Assembly (NCBI GenBank): GCA_017617615.1
Contig: JAFZVV010000011.1
Location: 1 to 64,000, forward strand
Length of the DNA: 64,000 nucleotides
From: Prevotella sp.
GTDB taxonomy: Bacteria > Bacteroidota > Bacteroidia > Bacteroidales > Bacteroidaceae
Direction: 5' to 3'
Made by a program: the position numbers and the translations under genes
The notes under the pieces: generated by a model
Seen by the model: only the letters and a program-made list of their open reading frames with translations
Databases searched by the model: none
What the model was told of the DNA's origin: nothing
Part shown: positions 17,684-25,467 of the stretch, piece by piece
Position numbering within the stretch: position 1 is the stretch's first letter
How the letters are laid out: each line of letters begins with the position of its first letter

Positions 17684-18022
17684 ATGGAACAGATAGGAGA
17701 TATGAAATTATACTCAATGGATGAAGTGCTTAACGAGGCTATAGGCGTAGTTGGCACTGCCGAGCGTGACGAGTTCGACCGTAGCGTCGATGAGGCTGTC
17801 CACGCCTATCAAATGGGTGAGGCTATTAGAAAAGCCCGACTACAACAGAATATGACACAAGAAGAATTAGGCAGACTTGTGGGGGTGAAAAAGTCGCAAA
17901 TCTCAAAAATTGAGCGTGGTGCGAATATGACTCTCCGGTCTTACAGCCGCATTTTCAAGGCCTTGGGAATAACCACAGCCATGCTCGACCTCGGGAGCAT
18001 CGGCAAAGTGGCTTTATGGTAA
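17684..18022 (+). CDS. XRE-family antitoxin (HigA-type)
   Basis: A 112-residue protein. The C-terminal half is a helix-turn-helix of the Cro/CI type: RKARLQQNMTQEELGRLV, then VKKSQISKIERG and a closing helix. Antitoxins of this sort bind the toxin and repress their own promoter. The N-terminal 45 residues probably contact HigB. Two bases separate it from the toxin stop, so both are on one mRNA. Confidence 0.9.
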   Translation: MEQIGDMKLYSMDEVLNEAIGVVGTAERDEFDRSVDEAVHAYQMGEAIRKARLQQNMTQEELGRLVGVKKSQISKIERGANMTLRSYSRIFKALGITTAMLDLGSIGKVALW

Positions 18023-18058
18023 AAGACAATGTACTATCTTTTCAAAATCACGGATAAA

Positions 18059-18084
18059 GTTCGATAATTTGCCATCCCGTCTTT
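18059..18084 (+). other. Possible degenerate attachment-site copy of the tRNA-Pro 3' end
   Basis: GTTCGA, 8 bases, CATCCCG, T, CTTT here compares with GTTCGA, 7 bases, CATCCCG, A, CTTT at the tRNA end (15388-15412). The match is short and interrupted. If real it marks the right border of the 2.7-kb island with the WG-repeat and HigBA genes. Confidence 0.35.
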
Positions 18085-18095
18085 AAAAAAAATAA

Positions 18096-18119
18096 GCAGG
18101 GCGAAAGTCCTGCATTTTT
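18096..18119 (+). terminator. Probable terminator of HigBA
   Basis: Short stem GCAGGG (18096-18101) with TCCTGC (18108-18113), one G-T pair, followed by ATTTTT. Confidence 0.5.
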
Positions 18120-18174
18120 GATGGACGTAGGGTTCTGAGCCAAAGGCCGCATATCATGGAAGAATACCCATTCA

Positions 18175-18352
18175 TTTGACTTTCGCTCGCTTAATCGTAC
18201 CTCTGGCTTCGCCGAAGGTACTACGCTCGGGATATTCCAAATAAATTTAACCTTCGGTTGAATTTTGTCACGACTCGGCAAAAATATGCAAGCATTTCTT
18301 TGCTTTCGCTGCTCCAAAATTTTTGATTTCCGCTCGCTTAATCGTACCTTTG
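18175..18352 (+). repeat. Promoter-bearing dispersed repeat, copy A
   Basis: This repeat shares a block of about 145 bases (18209-18352) with 54708-54855. It holds two versions of one module: TTTG-N19-TACCTCTG (18175-18205) and TTTG-N19-TACCTTTG (18322-18352), both with the core CGCTCGCTTAATCG. Between them lies a hairpin-like GTACCT...AAGGTAC (18197-18221). The second module is an exact consensus promoter and lies 114 bases before the sigma factor ATG. Confidence 0.8.
18322..18352 (+). promoter_or_regulatory. Promoter of the ECF sigma factor operon
   Basis: TTTG (18322-18325), 19 bases, TACCTTTG (18345-18352), inside the dispersed repeat. Exact consensus. Confidence 0.72.
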
Positions 18353-18465
18353 TAAAAGCATTGTAATTTTGTGGTGAAAACATAGGATATCACTTTTTTT
18401 GCGAAGAGGGGTATTGGGTTTTGCCTTTCGAAGGTCTTACAACTGAAAAGAGCAAAAAGACGTAT

Positions 18466-18957
18466 ATGGACTACAATAAACAACGGTTTGAACGCCTGTT
18501 CAAGGACAGTTATCCGATGATGTATCGCATGGCATTCTCGATGGTAGAGAATGCCGACGATGCGAAGGATGCCGTGAACCAGGTGTTCACCCAGATGTGG
18601 AAAGGCAAGCCCAAGGTAAGCGACGACAGCATCAGAGGCTATCTGCTGGCAGCCACACGCAACCAATGCCTGCACACCCTGCGGCAGCGGCAACTGCAAC
18701 GGCAGATGGAGGAAGAACTCCAGAGAAGCAAGGCGGAACATCAGGATGAAGAGAGAGAGGAACTGCTGCGCGAACTGCATCAGATTATCGAGGACAACCT
18801 GACGGAACAAGACCGGCGCGTGCTACAGTTGCACTATGACGAGGAAATGACCTACGCCGAGACGGCATCGGCGCTCGGCATCAGCACGGCGACAGTGAAC
18901 AAGCACATCACCCGGTCGCTGGCAAAAATCAGACAAACCCTCAAAATTGCAAAGTAA
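18466..18957 (+). CDS. ECF-type RNA polymerase sigma factor
   Basis: A 163-residue sigma-70 family protein of extracytoplasmic-function type. Region 2 covers about 5-70 (FERLFKDSYPMMYRMAFSMV, then D-A-K-D-A-V-N-Q-V-F), and region 4 covers about 105-155 with the helix-turn-helix MTYAETASALGISTATVNKH. The ATG at 18466 fits the family start; a TTG at 18421 would add 15 unlikely residues. The next gene begins one base after the stop and looks like its membrane partner. There is no SusC/SusD pair nearby, unlike many Bacteroidetes ECF loci. Confidence 0.9.
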   Translation: MDYNKQRFERLFKDSYPMMYRMAFSMVENADDAKDAVNQVFTQMWKGKPKVSDDSIRGYLLAATRNQCLHTLRQRQLQRQMEEELQRSKAEHQDEEREELLRELHQIIEDNLTEQDRRVLQLHYDEEMTYAETASALGISTATVNKHITRSLAKIRQTLKIAK

Positions 18958-18958
18958 G

Positions 18959-19792
18959 ATGAAGACAGAAGATATCGACAAGAGTATTGGCATGCCTGAT
19001 GTGGATGCTGAATGGGAAAAGTTCGAACATGAGGTCATCGACAAGAAGACTGCACCCACAAAGAGAATCATGTTGTGGGGACTTTCCATCGCTGCGTCCA
19101 TCGTGCTATTGGCAGGCATCTTCCTTCTTGGAAATGCTTCCAAAGAACAAGATGGCAATAATATAGCCAAGGTTGAACAACCTGCTGCACCAAAAGTCCA
19201 AGAAGAGGGCACAACTACACCAAACACTGAGAAGATACCAGCGACAAATGAGGCCTCGGCAACTAAGATGGCACCAGAGGCGGCTGTTGCCTCTGAGACC
19301 AAGTCAGTAGCAGAGACTAAGCAATCCACTGCCGAAGAAATGCGCGCCATGGCTACCCCTGCGAATTCAGAGCAAAAAGACAACAAGGCTATCGGAGTAC
19401 CCGTCAAGCAAGAGCAAATATTTTCTGTTGTTGAGCAAAGTCCCAGTTTTCCCGGAGGCAAAAGGGCTTTGCAGGAATTTATCAAGACGAACAAGAAATA
19501 TCCCGAACTGGCACAGGAGTATGGGGCAAAGGGCAGGGTCATCACGACCTTCTTGGTAGACAGTTTAGGATACGTTTCAGACATCAAAGTCCATAGATAC
19601 CTACTCAAATATGACACCTTGCGCCTGAGTCAGGAGACCGAAGAAAAACAAGAACAGGTGAAGGAGCAGATTGCCCAACAATTGGGTGAGGAGAGCACGC
19701 GCATCCTTAGCCTGATGCCCAGATGGAGCCCGGGCAAGATGAATGGAAAAGCCGTGAACGTGAGATATGTGGTGCCTGTGCAGTTCCCCTGA
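18959..19792 (+). CDS. Membrane protein with anti-sigma-like start and TonB-like C-terminus
   Basis: A 277-residue protein. The cytoplasmic start (about 1-38) contains DIDKSIGMPDVDAEWEKFE, which resembles the short anti-sigma heads of Bacteroidetes. One membrane helix follows (about 40-60), then a Glu/Ala/Thr-rich linker (65-150) and a C-terminal TonB-like domain. That domain shows the family pattern F-P-G-G, K-Y-P, a G-R-V strand, and the closing L-M-P-R-W-S-P-G-K-M-N-G-K-A-V with V-R-Y-V-V-P-V. The gene starts one base after the sigma stop. A role in releasing the sigma factor on an envelope signal is inferred from position and topology only. Confidence 0.72.
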   Translation: MKTEDIDKSIGMPDVDAEWEKFEHEVIDKKTAPTKRIMLWGLSIAASIVLLAGIFLLGNASKEQDGNNIAKVEQPAAPKVQEEGTTTPNTEKIPATNEASATKMAPEAAVASETKSVAETKQSTAEEMRAMATPANSEQKDNKAIGVPVKQEQIFSVVEQSPSFPGGKRALQEFIKTNKKYPELAQEYGAKGRVITTFLVDSLGYVSDIKVHRYLLKYDTLRLSQETEEKQEQVKEQIAQQLGEESTRILSLMPRWSPGKMNGKAVNVRYVVPVQFP

Positions 19793-19836
19793 ATCGCCCA
19801 AGAACCCACTTGTTTACGAAACAATAAAAAACTTGC

Positions 19837-20685
19837 ATGATGAAGAAAAAAACTATTATCAACATCGTTTTGCTATTTGCGACCCTTTCCTCGTATGCTA
19901 CTGGGCAGGAGGGAGAAATCATCTATATCAATGGCGAGCAATGGGAACTGCTGGGCAAGCCTGTCTACGCAGACTCCATACTCAGTCGGGAATTGAATGA
20001 CGCGCTGCCTAAAGGGCGTGGTGTGGTTACGTCAAACTGGGCCGGCTATACGGCCTACTGGAGCATCAAGGAAGAGCAACTCTGTCTGGACAGTATCCTG
20101 TACGAGATACATGATACCTATCCGAAGAGCAGGACGGAATGTGTGCCCTCAGATGTCCTGCTTCGCATATTCGGAAGATACGTCGACGGGAAGCGTATCG
20201 TCGCCAAGTGGTTTAACGGAGACATCCGTGTGGCAAAGGGGAAAATGATTTACTACGTGCATTCAGGTTTTGAGAGAAACTACGAGAATGAACAGGTCAT
20301 CAGCCTTGACCACGGGAAAGTGACAGACAGTAAAACTTTTCAGAACTATGTCGTGGAAGGTTTCTCCTTTGATCATTTCAAGCCAGGGAGCCATGCGGTA
20401 CTGCGTGAGATGTTCCCCCTGCATATAGAAAATTATCCCGAACTGGCTGATGTCAAACGAATCGTGTTCAGTATCAAGCGGGCGCGTGTCGATGCACAGG
20501 GGCATCTTGTAGAGTGCGAGGTGAGGGTGCTCATACCTAAAGACGCAGACTGCAACCCACGTCTGGCAGCCGAGATGGCGGAAGCCATGAAGGCCTATCA
20601 TCCCTGGCGTGTCTCCTACATCAATGGCGAGTACCGCGCCTACGGTATTGAAAAGTATACTTTCCCGTACATATTAGACAAATAA
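19837..20685 (+). CDS. Secreted protein of unknown function, third gene of the sigma operon
   Basis: A 282-residue protein with a signal peptide (about 1-23, basic start then IVLLFATLSSYATGQ). No family is recognised. The last 110 residues weakly recall a TonB-like C-terminal domain: a V-K-R-I-V-F-S-I strand, A-E-M-A-E-A-M-K-A-Y-H-P-W, then Y-I-N-G-E-Y-R-A-Y and a closing T-F-P-Y. It therefore may be a diverged relative of the preceding protein. It lies 44 bases after it. Two adjacent ATG codons can serve as start. Confidence 0.6.
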   Translation: MMKKKTIINIVLLFATLSSYATGQEGEIIYINGEQWELLGKPVYADSILSRELNDALPKGRGVVTSNWAGYTAYWSIKEEQLCLDSILYEIHDTYPKSRTECVPSDVLLRIFGRYVDGKRIVAKWFNGDIRVAKGKMIYYVHSGFERNYENEQVISLDHGKVTDSKTFQNYVVEGFSFDHFKPGSHAVLREMFPLHIENYPELADVKRIVFSIKRARVDAQGHLVECEVRVLIPKDADCNPRLAAEMAEAMKAYHPWRVSYINGEYRAYGIEKYTFPYILDK

Positions 20686-20697
20686 CCAAGCGATTGA

Positions 20698-20785
20698 TTC
20701 GCAGAGCATATGTCCTTTTAACTTCCCTTTAACTTCTCTTTAACTTCCCTTCCATTCCCTTCAAAAAAACTTCCTTCCTTTCACC
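20698..20785. repeat. TTTAACTTCCC tandem repeat, copy A
   Basis: GCAGAGCATATGTCC followed by several CTTTAACTTCCC-like units, between two convergent genes. The same layout, including the GCA(G/A)AGCATATGTCC start, occurs at 37640-37720. Confidence 0.75.
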
Positions 20786-23073
20786 TAAAACACATATCCG
20801 AGATTCAAATACAGGTACGGTTCCTTGGTACGATTACTGTAGCCCAAAGAAGCCCCGAGAGGTCCGAATATTGTGTTGAGGTAATATGCCACTTGACAGC
20901 CGAAGAGCGTTCTGTGGTCGAAGAGTTCCTTCAGGCGGTCCGACTGCTGGGCAGCAGCCACACGGAGCAACACATAGTGGTTGTTGCCCATGCGCTGCTG
21001 AGCCTGCAACTGGGCAGCGACGAAATGATGGTCTACATACTCCATATTGCCGATGCCGGCGAAAGGCATCTGCTGCTCCACGTATTGTCCGAACCACTCG
21101 CCACCTACCGTGTTGCCGAAAACAGGCGGGGTGACAGCACCCAGGAGCATACGTCCGTAGGCCATAGGCTGCAGGGTGAAGCGGTTGCCGAATGAGAACG
21201 ACTTGCGCCAGTTGGCACTGACATCACTCATGCCTGCCTTGCCTTCGAGCTGGGCGAAGTTGTCGGTGAGATAGGCATATTCGGCCTTGAAACGGGCACC
21301 GCGTGTGGGGAAATACCAGTTGTCCTCGCTGTTGTAGTTGACCCGGGCACGGTAACTGTAAAAATGCTCATTGTCGAGTTTTACATTCATGGAATGCTCC
21401 GACTCCAACTTGTTGCGGTAGTGCAGGTAATCCCAACGCACCCCCATCTGGAGGTTGAAGTGACGCAGGTCGAGGTTGATAGGGGTCAGTTCGGCCTGGA
21501 ACTGGTTGTAGAGGATATTGTAGTCGAGGTCACCTTTCACATATATGTCCACGTCGTTCCGATAGAAGGTGTAACTGAACATCGGACAGGTGAAACTACG
21601 GGTGTGCATGGTGAGGTCGGCCCGCGCCTTCATACGCTTGCCCAACCTGAGGGTGACATCGACGTTCATGGGCGTCCATGCCTTGATGGGGAAGTCGGCA
21701 CCCAACTGCACCGCAGCATGTTCCTCGGTGTCGTAGCGCAATCCCACATACGCCTGGTTCGTCTTGCGGTTGCCGGCGGTGAGGATGACGCGCACGTCAT
21801 TGCCATCAGGTTCCAGACGGCACTCGGCGGTCTGGTAGAACAGGTCCATACGCATGGTGGTGGTGAGTTGTTGCTGGAGGTCGGCATCGATGCTGTCGCT
21901 TTTCAACGGGGAAGACAAATCGATGAGATGACGGGGCGAGTCAATGTCCGTCCCTACCGTCTTGCGCATACGGAACTTATGGCGCAGGAAACGCTCATCC
22001 TGTGGTGTCATGTTCTCGAAGATATATGCCGTGACGCGATGCTTGTCCTTCATCACCGTCGGGTTCTTCGGGTGGAGACGGACGGCCTGCACCGAGTCGC
22101 CGAGAAGCTTCTTCAGGGCAAGGAGTTCGTCCCAATGTCTCATGGCCTCTTCCTCACCGCGGCGGATAAGCGTGTCGATGGCGGTCAAGGAGAAACTAGC
22201 AGCATTGTAGCCTTTCGTGTCGACCTGCACGTGCAGGTCGGTAATGGCAAGATTCTCCTCGAGTTTGTTCTTGCAGTTCACGTCGATAATCTGACTGAGG
22301 ATACTCATCGTACGCCCCATGTCGTCGGCAATCTTCGGGTCGCCCTGCACGGTGACGCCGATGATGATGTCGGCACCCATCTCACGGGCGATGTCGGCGG
22401 GATAGTTGTTGCGCAAGCCACCGTCGACCAGCACCATGTCGCCGATTCTCACCGGAGAGAAGGCTGCAGGGATGGCCATCGAGGCACGCATGGCCTGCGA
22501 CAACCATCCGCTATGGAAGTCATACTCCGAGTTGTCGATGACATTGGTTGCCACGCAGGCAAAGGGGATGGGCAGGTCGCTGGAGAAGTCCAGGGAGTCG
22601 GTATAGCCCCAACACAGTTGCTGGAACAATTCTCCCAGGTTCTTGCCCTGGATGATGCCTCCGTCATTGTAGTTGGTCTTACCGACGGTGATGCCGCGCG
22701 AGAAGACATAGGTGTTCTGTTTCTTGCGGTCGGCGAGGCTCTGCTTCGTCAGTTTCTCCTTGTCGGTGATGACGTAACTCCAGTCTTGCACACGCACCAT
22801 GGAGTCGAGCGAGTTGGCATTGTAGCCGATGGCGTAAAGACCACCGATGATGCTGCCCATCGACGTGCCGGTGATGATGTCGATGGGGATGCCCGCCTGC
22901 TCTATCACTTTCAGCGCTCCGATATGTGCCATGCCCTTTGCGCCGCCGCCGCTCAGCACAACGGCCACCTTTTTCCTCTCTCCTTTTTTATTGGAGGGTA
23001 TACTGTCTTGCTGTGCGCTTATCGCACCACACAGCAATACTGCCAATATGGTCGTCAAAAGTGTTCTCTTCAT
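20785..23073 (-). CDS. Patatin-like phospholipase with C-terminal outer-membrane barrel
   Basis: A 762-residue protein with a signal peptide (1-20). The patatin domain (about 34-310) shows GGGAKG (oxyanion hole, 42-47), the nucleophile motif GTSMG (Ser71) and the DGG that holds the catalytic Asp. A POTRA-like segment (about 330-400) and a long beta-rich part (about 430-762) with many Tyr/Trp strands, ending in F, follow. Patatin-POTRA-barrel is the layout of PlpD, the type Vd autotransporters; the lipase may be kept at or released from the surface. A consensus promoter lies 36 bases upstream. Confidence 0.85.
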   Translation of the reverse strand: MKRTLLTTILAVLLCGAISAQQDSIPSNKKGERKKVAVVLSGGGAKGMAHIGALKVIEQAGIPIDIITGTSMGSIIGGLYAIGYNANSLDSMVRVQDWSYVITDKEKLTKQSLADRKKQNTYVFSRGITVGKTNYNDGGIIQGKNLGELFQQLCWGYTDSLDFSSDLPIPFACVATNVIDNSEYDFHSGWLSQAMRASMAIPAAFSPVRIGDMVLVDGGLRNNYPADIAREMGADIIIGVTVQGDPKIADDMGRTMSILSQIIDVNCKNKLEENLAITDLHVQVDTKGYNAASFSLTAIDTLIRRGEEEAMRHWDELLALKKLLGDSVQAVRLHPKNPTVMKDKHRVTAYIFENMTPQDERFLRHKFRMRKTVGTDIDSPRHLIDLSSPLKSDSIDADLQQQLTTTMRMDLFYQTAECRLEPDGNDVRVILTAGNRKTNQAYVGLRYDTEEHAAVQLGADFPIKAWTPMNVDVTLRLGKRMKARADLTMHTRSFTCPMFSYTFYRNDVDIYVKGDLDYNILYNQFQAELTPINLDLRHFNLQMGVRWDYLHYRNKLESEHSMNVKLDNEHFYSYRARVNYNSEDNWYFPTRGARFKAEYAYLTDNFAQLEGKAGMSDVSANWRKSFSFGNRFTLQPMAYGRMLLGAVTPPVFGNTVGGEWFGQYVEQQMPFAGIGNMEYVDHHFVAAQLQAQQRMGNNHYVLLRVAAAQQSDRLKELFDHRTLFGCQVAYYLNTIFGPLGASLGYSNRTKEPYLYLNLGYVF

Positions 23074-23109
23074 TGTCTATGTCCTTCGTTGTATATTATT
23101 GTTTTGGCA

Positions 23110-23141
23110 CAAATGTAACAAAAAAAACAATAACATGCAAA
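23110..23141 (-). promoter_or_regulatory. Promoter of the patatin gene
   Basis: Minus-strand TTTG (23138-23141), 20 bases, TACATTTG (23110-23117). Exact consensus. It separates the patatin gene from the antiporter gene upstream. Confidence 0.8.
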
Positions 23142-23188
23142 TGGTGAGTATTTTTTTGTCACGCAGACACTGATGAGTTGTATTCTTC

Positions 23189-25444
23189 TCATCCATCAAT
23201 TTGCTTCGAGCCCTCCATCGCGTTGATGTTGGTCTCTTCGCCCACGACCCAGATGATATCGCCGACCTGCAGCCGTTGCAAAGGGTCGGGTGTGAGGAGT
23301 TCTCCCTCACCTTCGGGTTCCACACCGACGACAAGGCACTGGTAGCGGTTGCGGATGTCGCTCTCCTTGATGGTCTTGCCTACGAATGGGGAGTTGGAGA
23401 AAAGGACGAGCCGGCGCAGCGTCATTTCCTCAGGGACTTTTTTGAGGGCACCCTCGGCACTCATCGATTCCAGGGCATGACCGAAGTCTGTCAACTGCTT
23501 ATCGGTGCCGATGACCTGCAGGCGGTCGCCAGGAAGGATGAGGGTCTGGGCAGATGGGATGTTGATGCGTTGCTGTCCACGCTGGATACCTACCACTTGT
23601 ATGCCGTAGGTTTTTCTCAAATCCAGTTCCGCAAGCGTTTTCCCTGCCCACTCAATACCTACTGGCACCACAAAGGTCGAGAGATGAATATCACGCTCCA
23701 CCAGTCCTCTCATGAATTGTGGACGCCCATCCTGTTCGCGGCGTTCACGTTGCGTGAGGTTAGCGGTGAAGGTCTGTTCCAAGATGTCGCTCTCCTTCCG
23801 CAACCGCCGCGAGAAGACAATCATGAACACCACGGCAATGACGATGAAGATACCCAGCGTGCTGCTCCAATGCACGGTGTGCCCGAGGATGTAACTCACG
23901 AAGGCTGCACCCATGACAAAGCGCAGCAACTGCACCGCCACCAGCGGAGCACGGTTGAAGTGGTTGTCATTCCAAAGTGTCTGAAACGTCGTACCCTGAT
24001 GTTTCAGCATCAGTGAGTACAGAAAAGGAGAAATCAGCAGGATTGCCAAAGTGGCCGTAATGATTTCGCACCAGGGATGATTCAGCATTCTGGCCAAGAG
24101 GGGTTCACCGAAATACAGCACCACTGCGGTGATGGCCATACACAGCACACTATAAATCAATATAATGACCCCCACTTGCTTGAGGTAGGTATGCCAGTGG
24201 TTTGTCTGTCCCACGACATCTGGCTCTTGCGAAGCATAACGCTCCAACCTCGACAAGAGCGAAGCGGGCAGTATGCGTTTCAAGAATCCATAGGCCGGTT
24301 CAGCCAGACGAATCATATAGGGAGTGGTGAACGTGGTGAACACCGACACCGCCACGACGATGGGATAGAGAAAGTCGCTGGTGACACCCAATGAAGTGCC
24401 CATCGTAGCGAGGATGAAGGCAAACTCACCTATCTGCGTGAGGGAGAACGAGCATTGCATGGCTGTCTTCAACGACTGGCCGGCGAGCAGGAACCCTCCC
24501 GTGCTGAGCAAGGTCTGGCCCAGCATGATGGCGGCAATGATGCAGAGAATCGGGATAATGTGCTGTCCGATAAGCGCCACATCCACCATCATACCTACGG
24601 AAACGAAGAAGATGGCACCGAAGAGGTCTTTCACCGGGTTAACGAGATGCTCTATCTTCTCCGCCTCCACTGTCTCTGCCATGATACTGCCCATGATGAA
24701 GGCACCGAAAGCGGCAGAGAAGCCCACAGCCGATGCCACGACCACCATACCGAAACATAAGGCCAGGGCAGTGATGAGCAACGTCTCCTCACTCATCAGC
24801 GACTTCGTCTTCTTCAGCAGCAACGGGATGAGGTAAATGCCAACGACGAACCATAGGACAAGGAAGAACACGAGTTTGAGGATACTCATCAGCATCTGTG
24901 TGCCCTCAAACTCCTTGCTGACAGCCAACGTGGAAAGCATCACCATGAGCACAATGGCCAGGATGTCCTCAATGATGAGCACGCTGAGCACCAAACTGGC
25001 AAAACGCTGCTGGCGAAGACCCATGTCGTCGATGGCCTTGAAAATGATGGTCGTCGACGACATCGCCAGCATTCCACCCAGATAGATACAGTCCATCTGT
25101 TTCCACCCAAAGGCATGTCCTGTGAATGCACCTACGAGCATCATTGCGAGGATGATGGTACAAGCCGCTATGATGGGTGCAGTTCCCATCTTCAGGATTT
25201 TCTTGAACGAGAACTCCAGACCGAGTGCAAAGAGCAGGAAAATGACACCTATCTCGCTCCATAGATGTATGCCCTCCATATCGGTGACGCTGGGCATATA
25301 GGGCATATTGGGCGAGGTAATGAACCCCGCGACGATATAGCCCAATACCACAGGCTGCTTCAACCGCTTAAAGAGCAGCGTCATGGCACCGGCACAGATG
25401 AGGATGAGGGCAAGGTCGGCTATCAGGGGCTCTAATTCAGACAT
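23189..25444 (-). CDS. Cation:proton antiporter (CPA2/KefB type) with two RCK_C domains
   Basis: A 751-residue inner-membrane protein. About 12 membrane helices cover residues 5-400 (CPA2 fold; GYIVAGFITSPNMPY near the start, LLFALGLEFSFKKI). More helices lie around 425-530. Two C-terminal TrkA-C-like domains follow (about 590-650 and 670-740), each with the pattern G-K-T-(L/I)...V-V-G-(I/V)...L-x-x-G-D. These bind nucleotides or ligands in related K+ systems. There is no Rossmann RCK_N domain. It lies 23 bases after the outer-membrane factor gene, so it is probably on the same transcript as the RND set. The transported ion is not certain. Confidence 0.85.
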   Translation of the reverse strand: MSELEPLIADLALILICAGAMTLLFKRLKQPVVLGYIVAGFITSPNMPYMPSVTDMEGIHLWSEIGVIFLLFALGLEFSFKKILKMGTAPIIAACTIILAMMLVGAFTGHAFGWKQMDCIYLGGMLAMSSTTIIFKAIDDMGLRQQRFASLVLSVLIIEDILAIVLMVMLSTLAVSKEFEGTQMLMSILKLVFFLVLWFVVGIYLIPLLLKKTKSLMSEETLLITALALCFGMVVVASAVGFSAAFGAFIMGSIMAETVEAEKIEHLVNPVKDLFGAIFFVSVGMMVDVALIGQHIIPILCIIAAIMLGQTLLSTGGFLLAGQSLKTAMQCSFSLTQIGEFAFILATMGTSLGVTSDFLYPIVVAVSVFTTFTTPYMIRLAEPAYGFLKRILPASLLSRLERYASQEPDVVGQTNHWHTYLKQVGVIILIYSVLCMAITAVVLYFGEPLLARMLNHPWCEIITATLAILLISPFLYSLMLKHQGTTFQTLWNDNHFNRAPLVAVQLLRFVMGAAFVSYILGHTVHWSSTLGIFIVIAVVFMIVFSRRLRKESDILEQTFTANLTQRERREQDGRPQFMRGLVERDIHLSTFVVPVGIEWAGKTLAELDLRKTYGIQVVGIQRGQQRINIPSAQTLILPGDRLQVIGTDKQLTDFGHALESMSAEGALKKVPEEMTLRRLVLFSNSPFVGKTIKESDIRNRYQCLVVGVEPEGEGELLTPDPLQRLQVGDIIWVVGEETNINAMEGSKQIDG

Positions 25445-25467
25445 GTCTTGGAAAAAGCGTTGCGAGA

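Larger units (their letters stand above)
18023..18465. other. Intergenic region with att-like remnant, terminator and promoter repeat
   Basis: This 440-base stretch has no gene. In order it holds a degenerate copy of the tRNA-Pro 3' end (18059-18084), the probable HigBA terminator (18096-18119), and copy A of a promoter-bearing repeat (18175-18352). The leader of the sigma factor gene fills the remainder. Confidence 0.6.

Noticed and set aside
21364..23118. A 584-codon open frame on the plus strand
   Set aside because: It lies wholly antisense to the patatin gene, which has catalytic motifs and a promoter. Its His/Val/Glu-rich translation is the usual shadow of a GC-rich gene.
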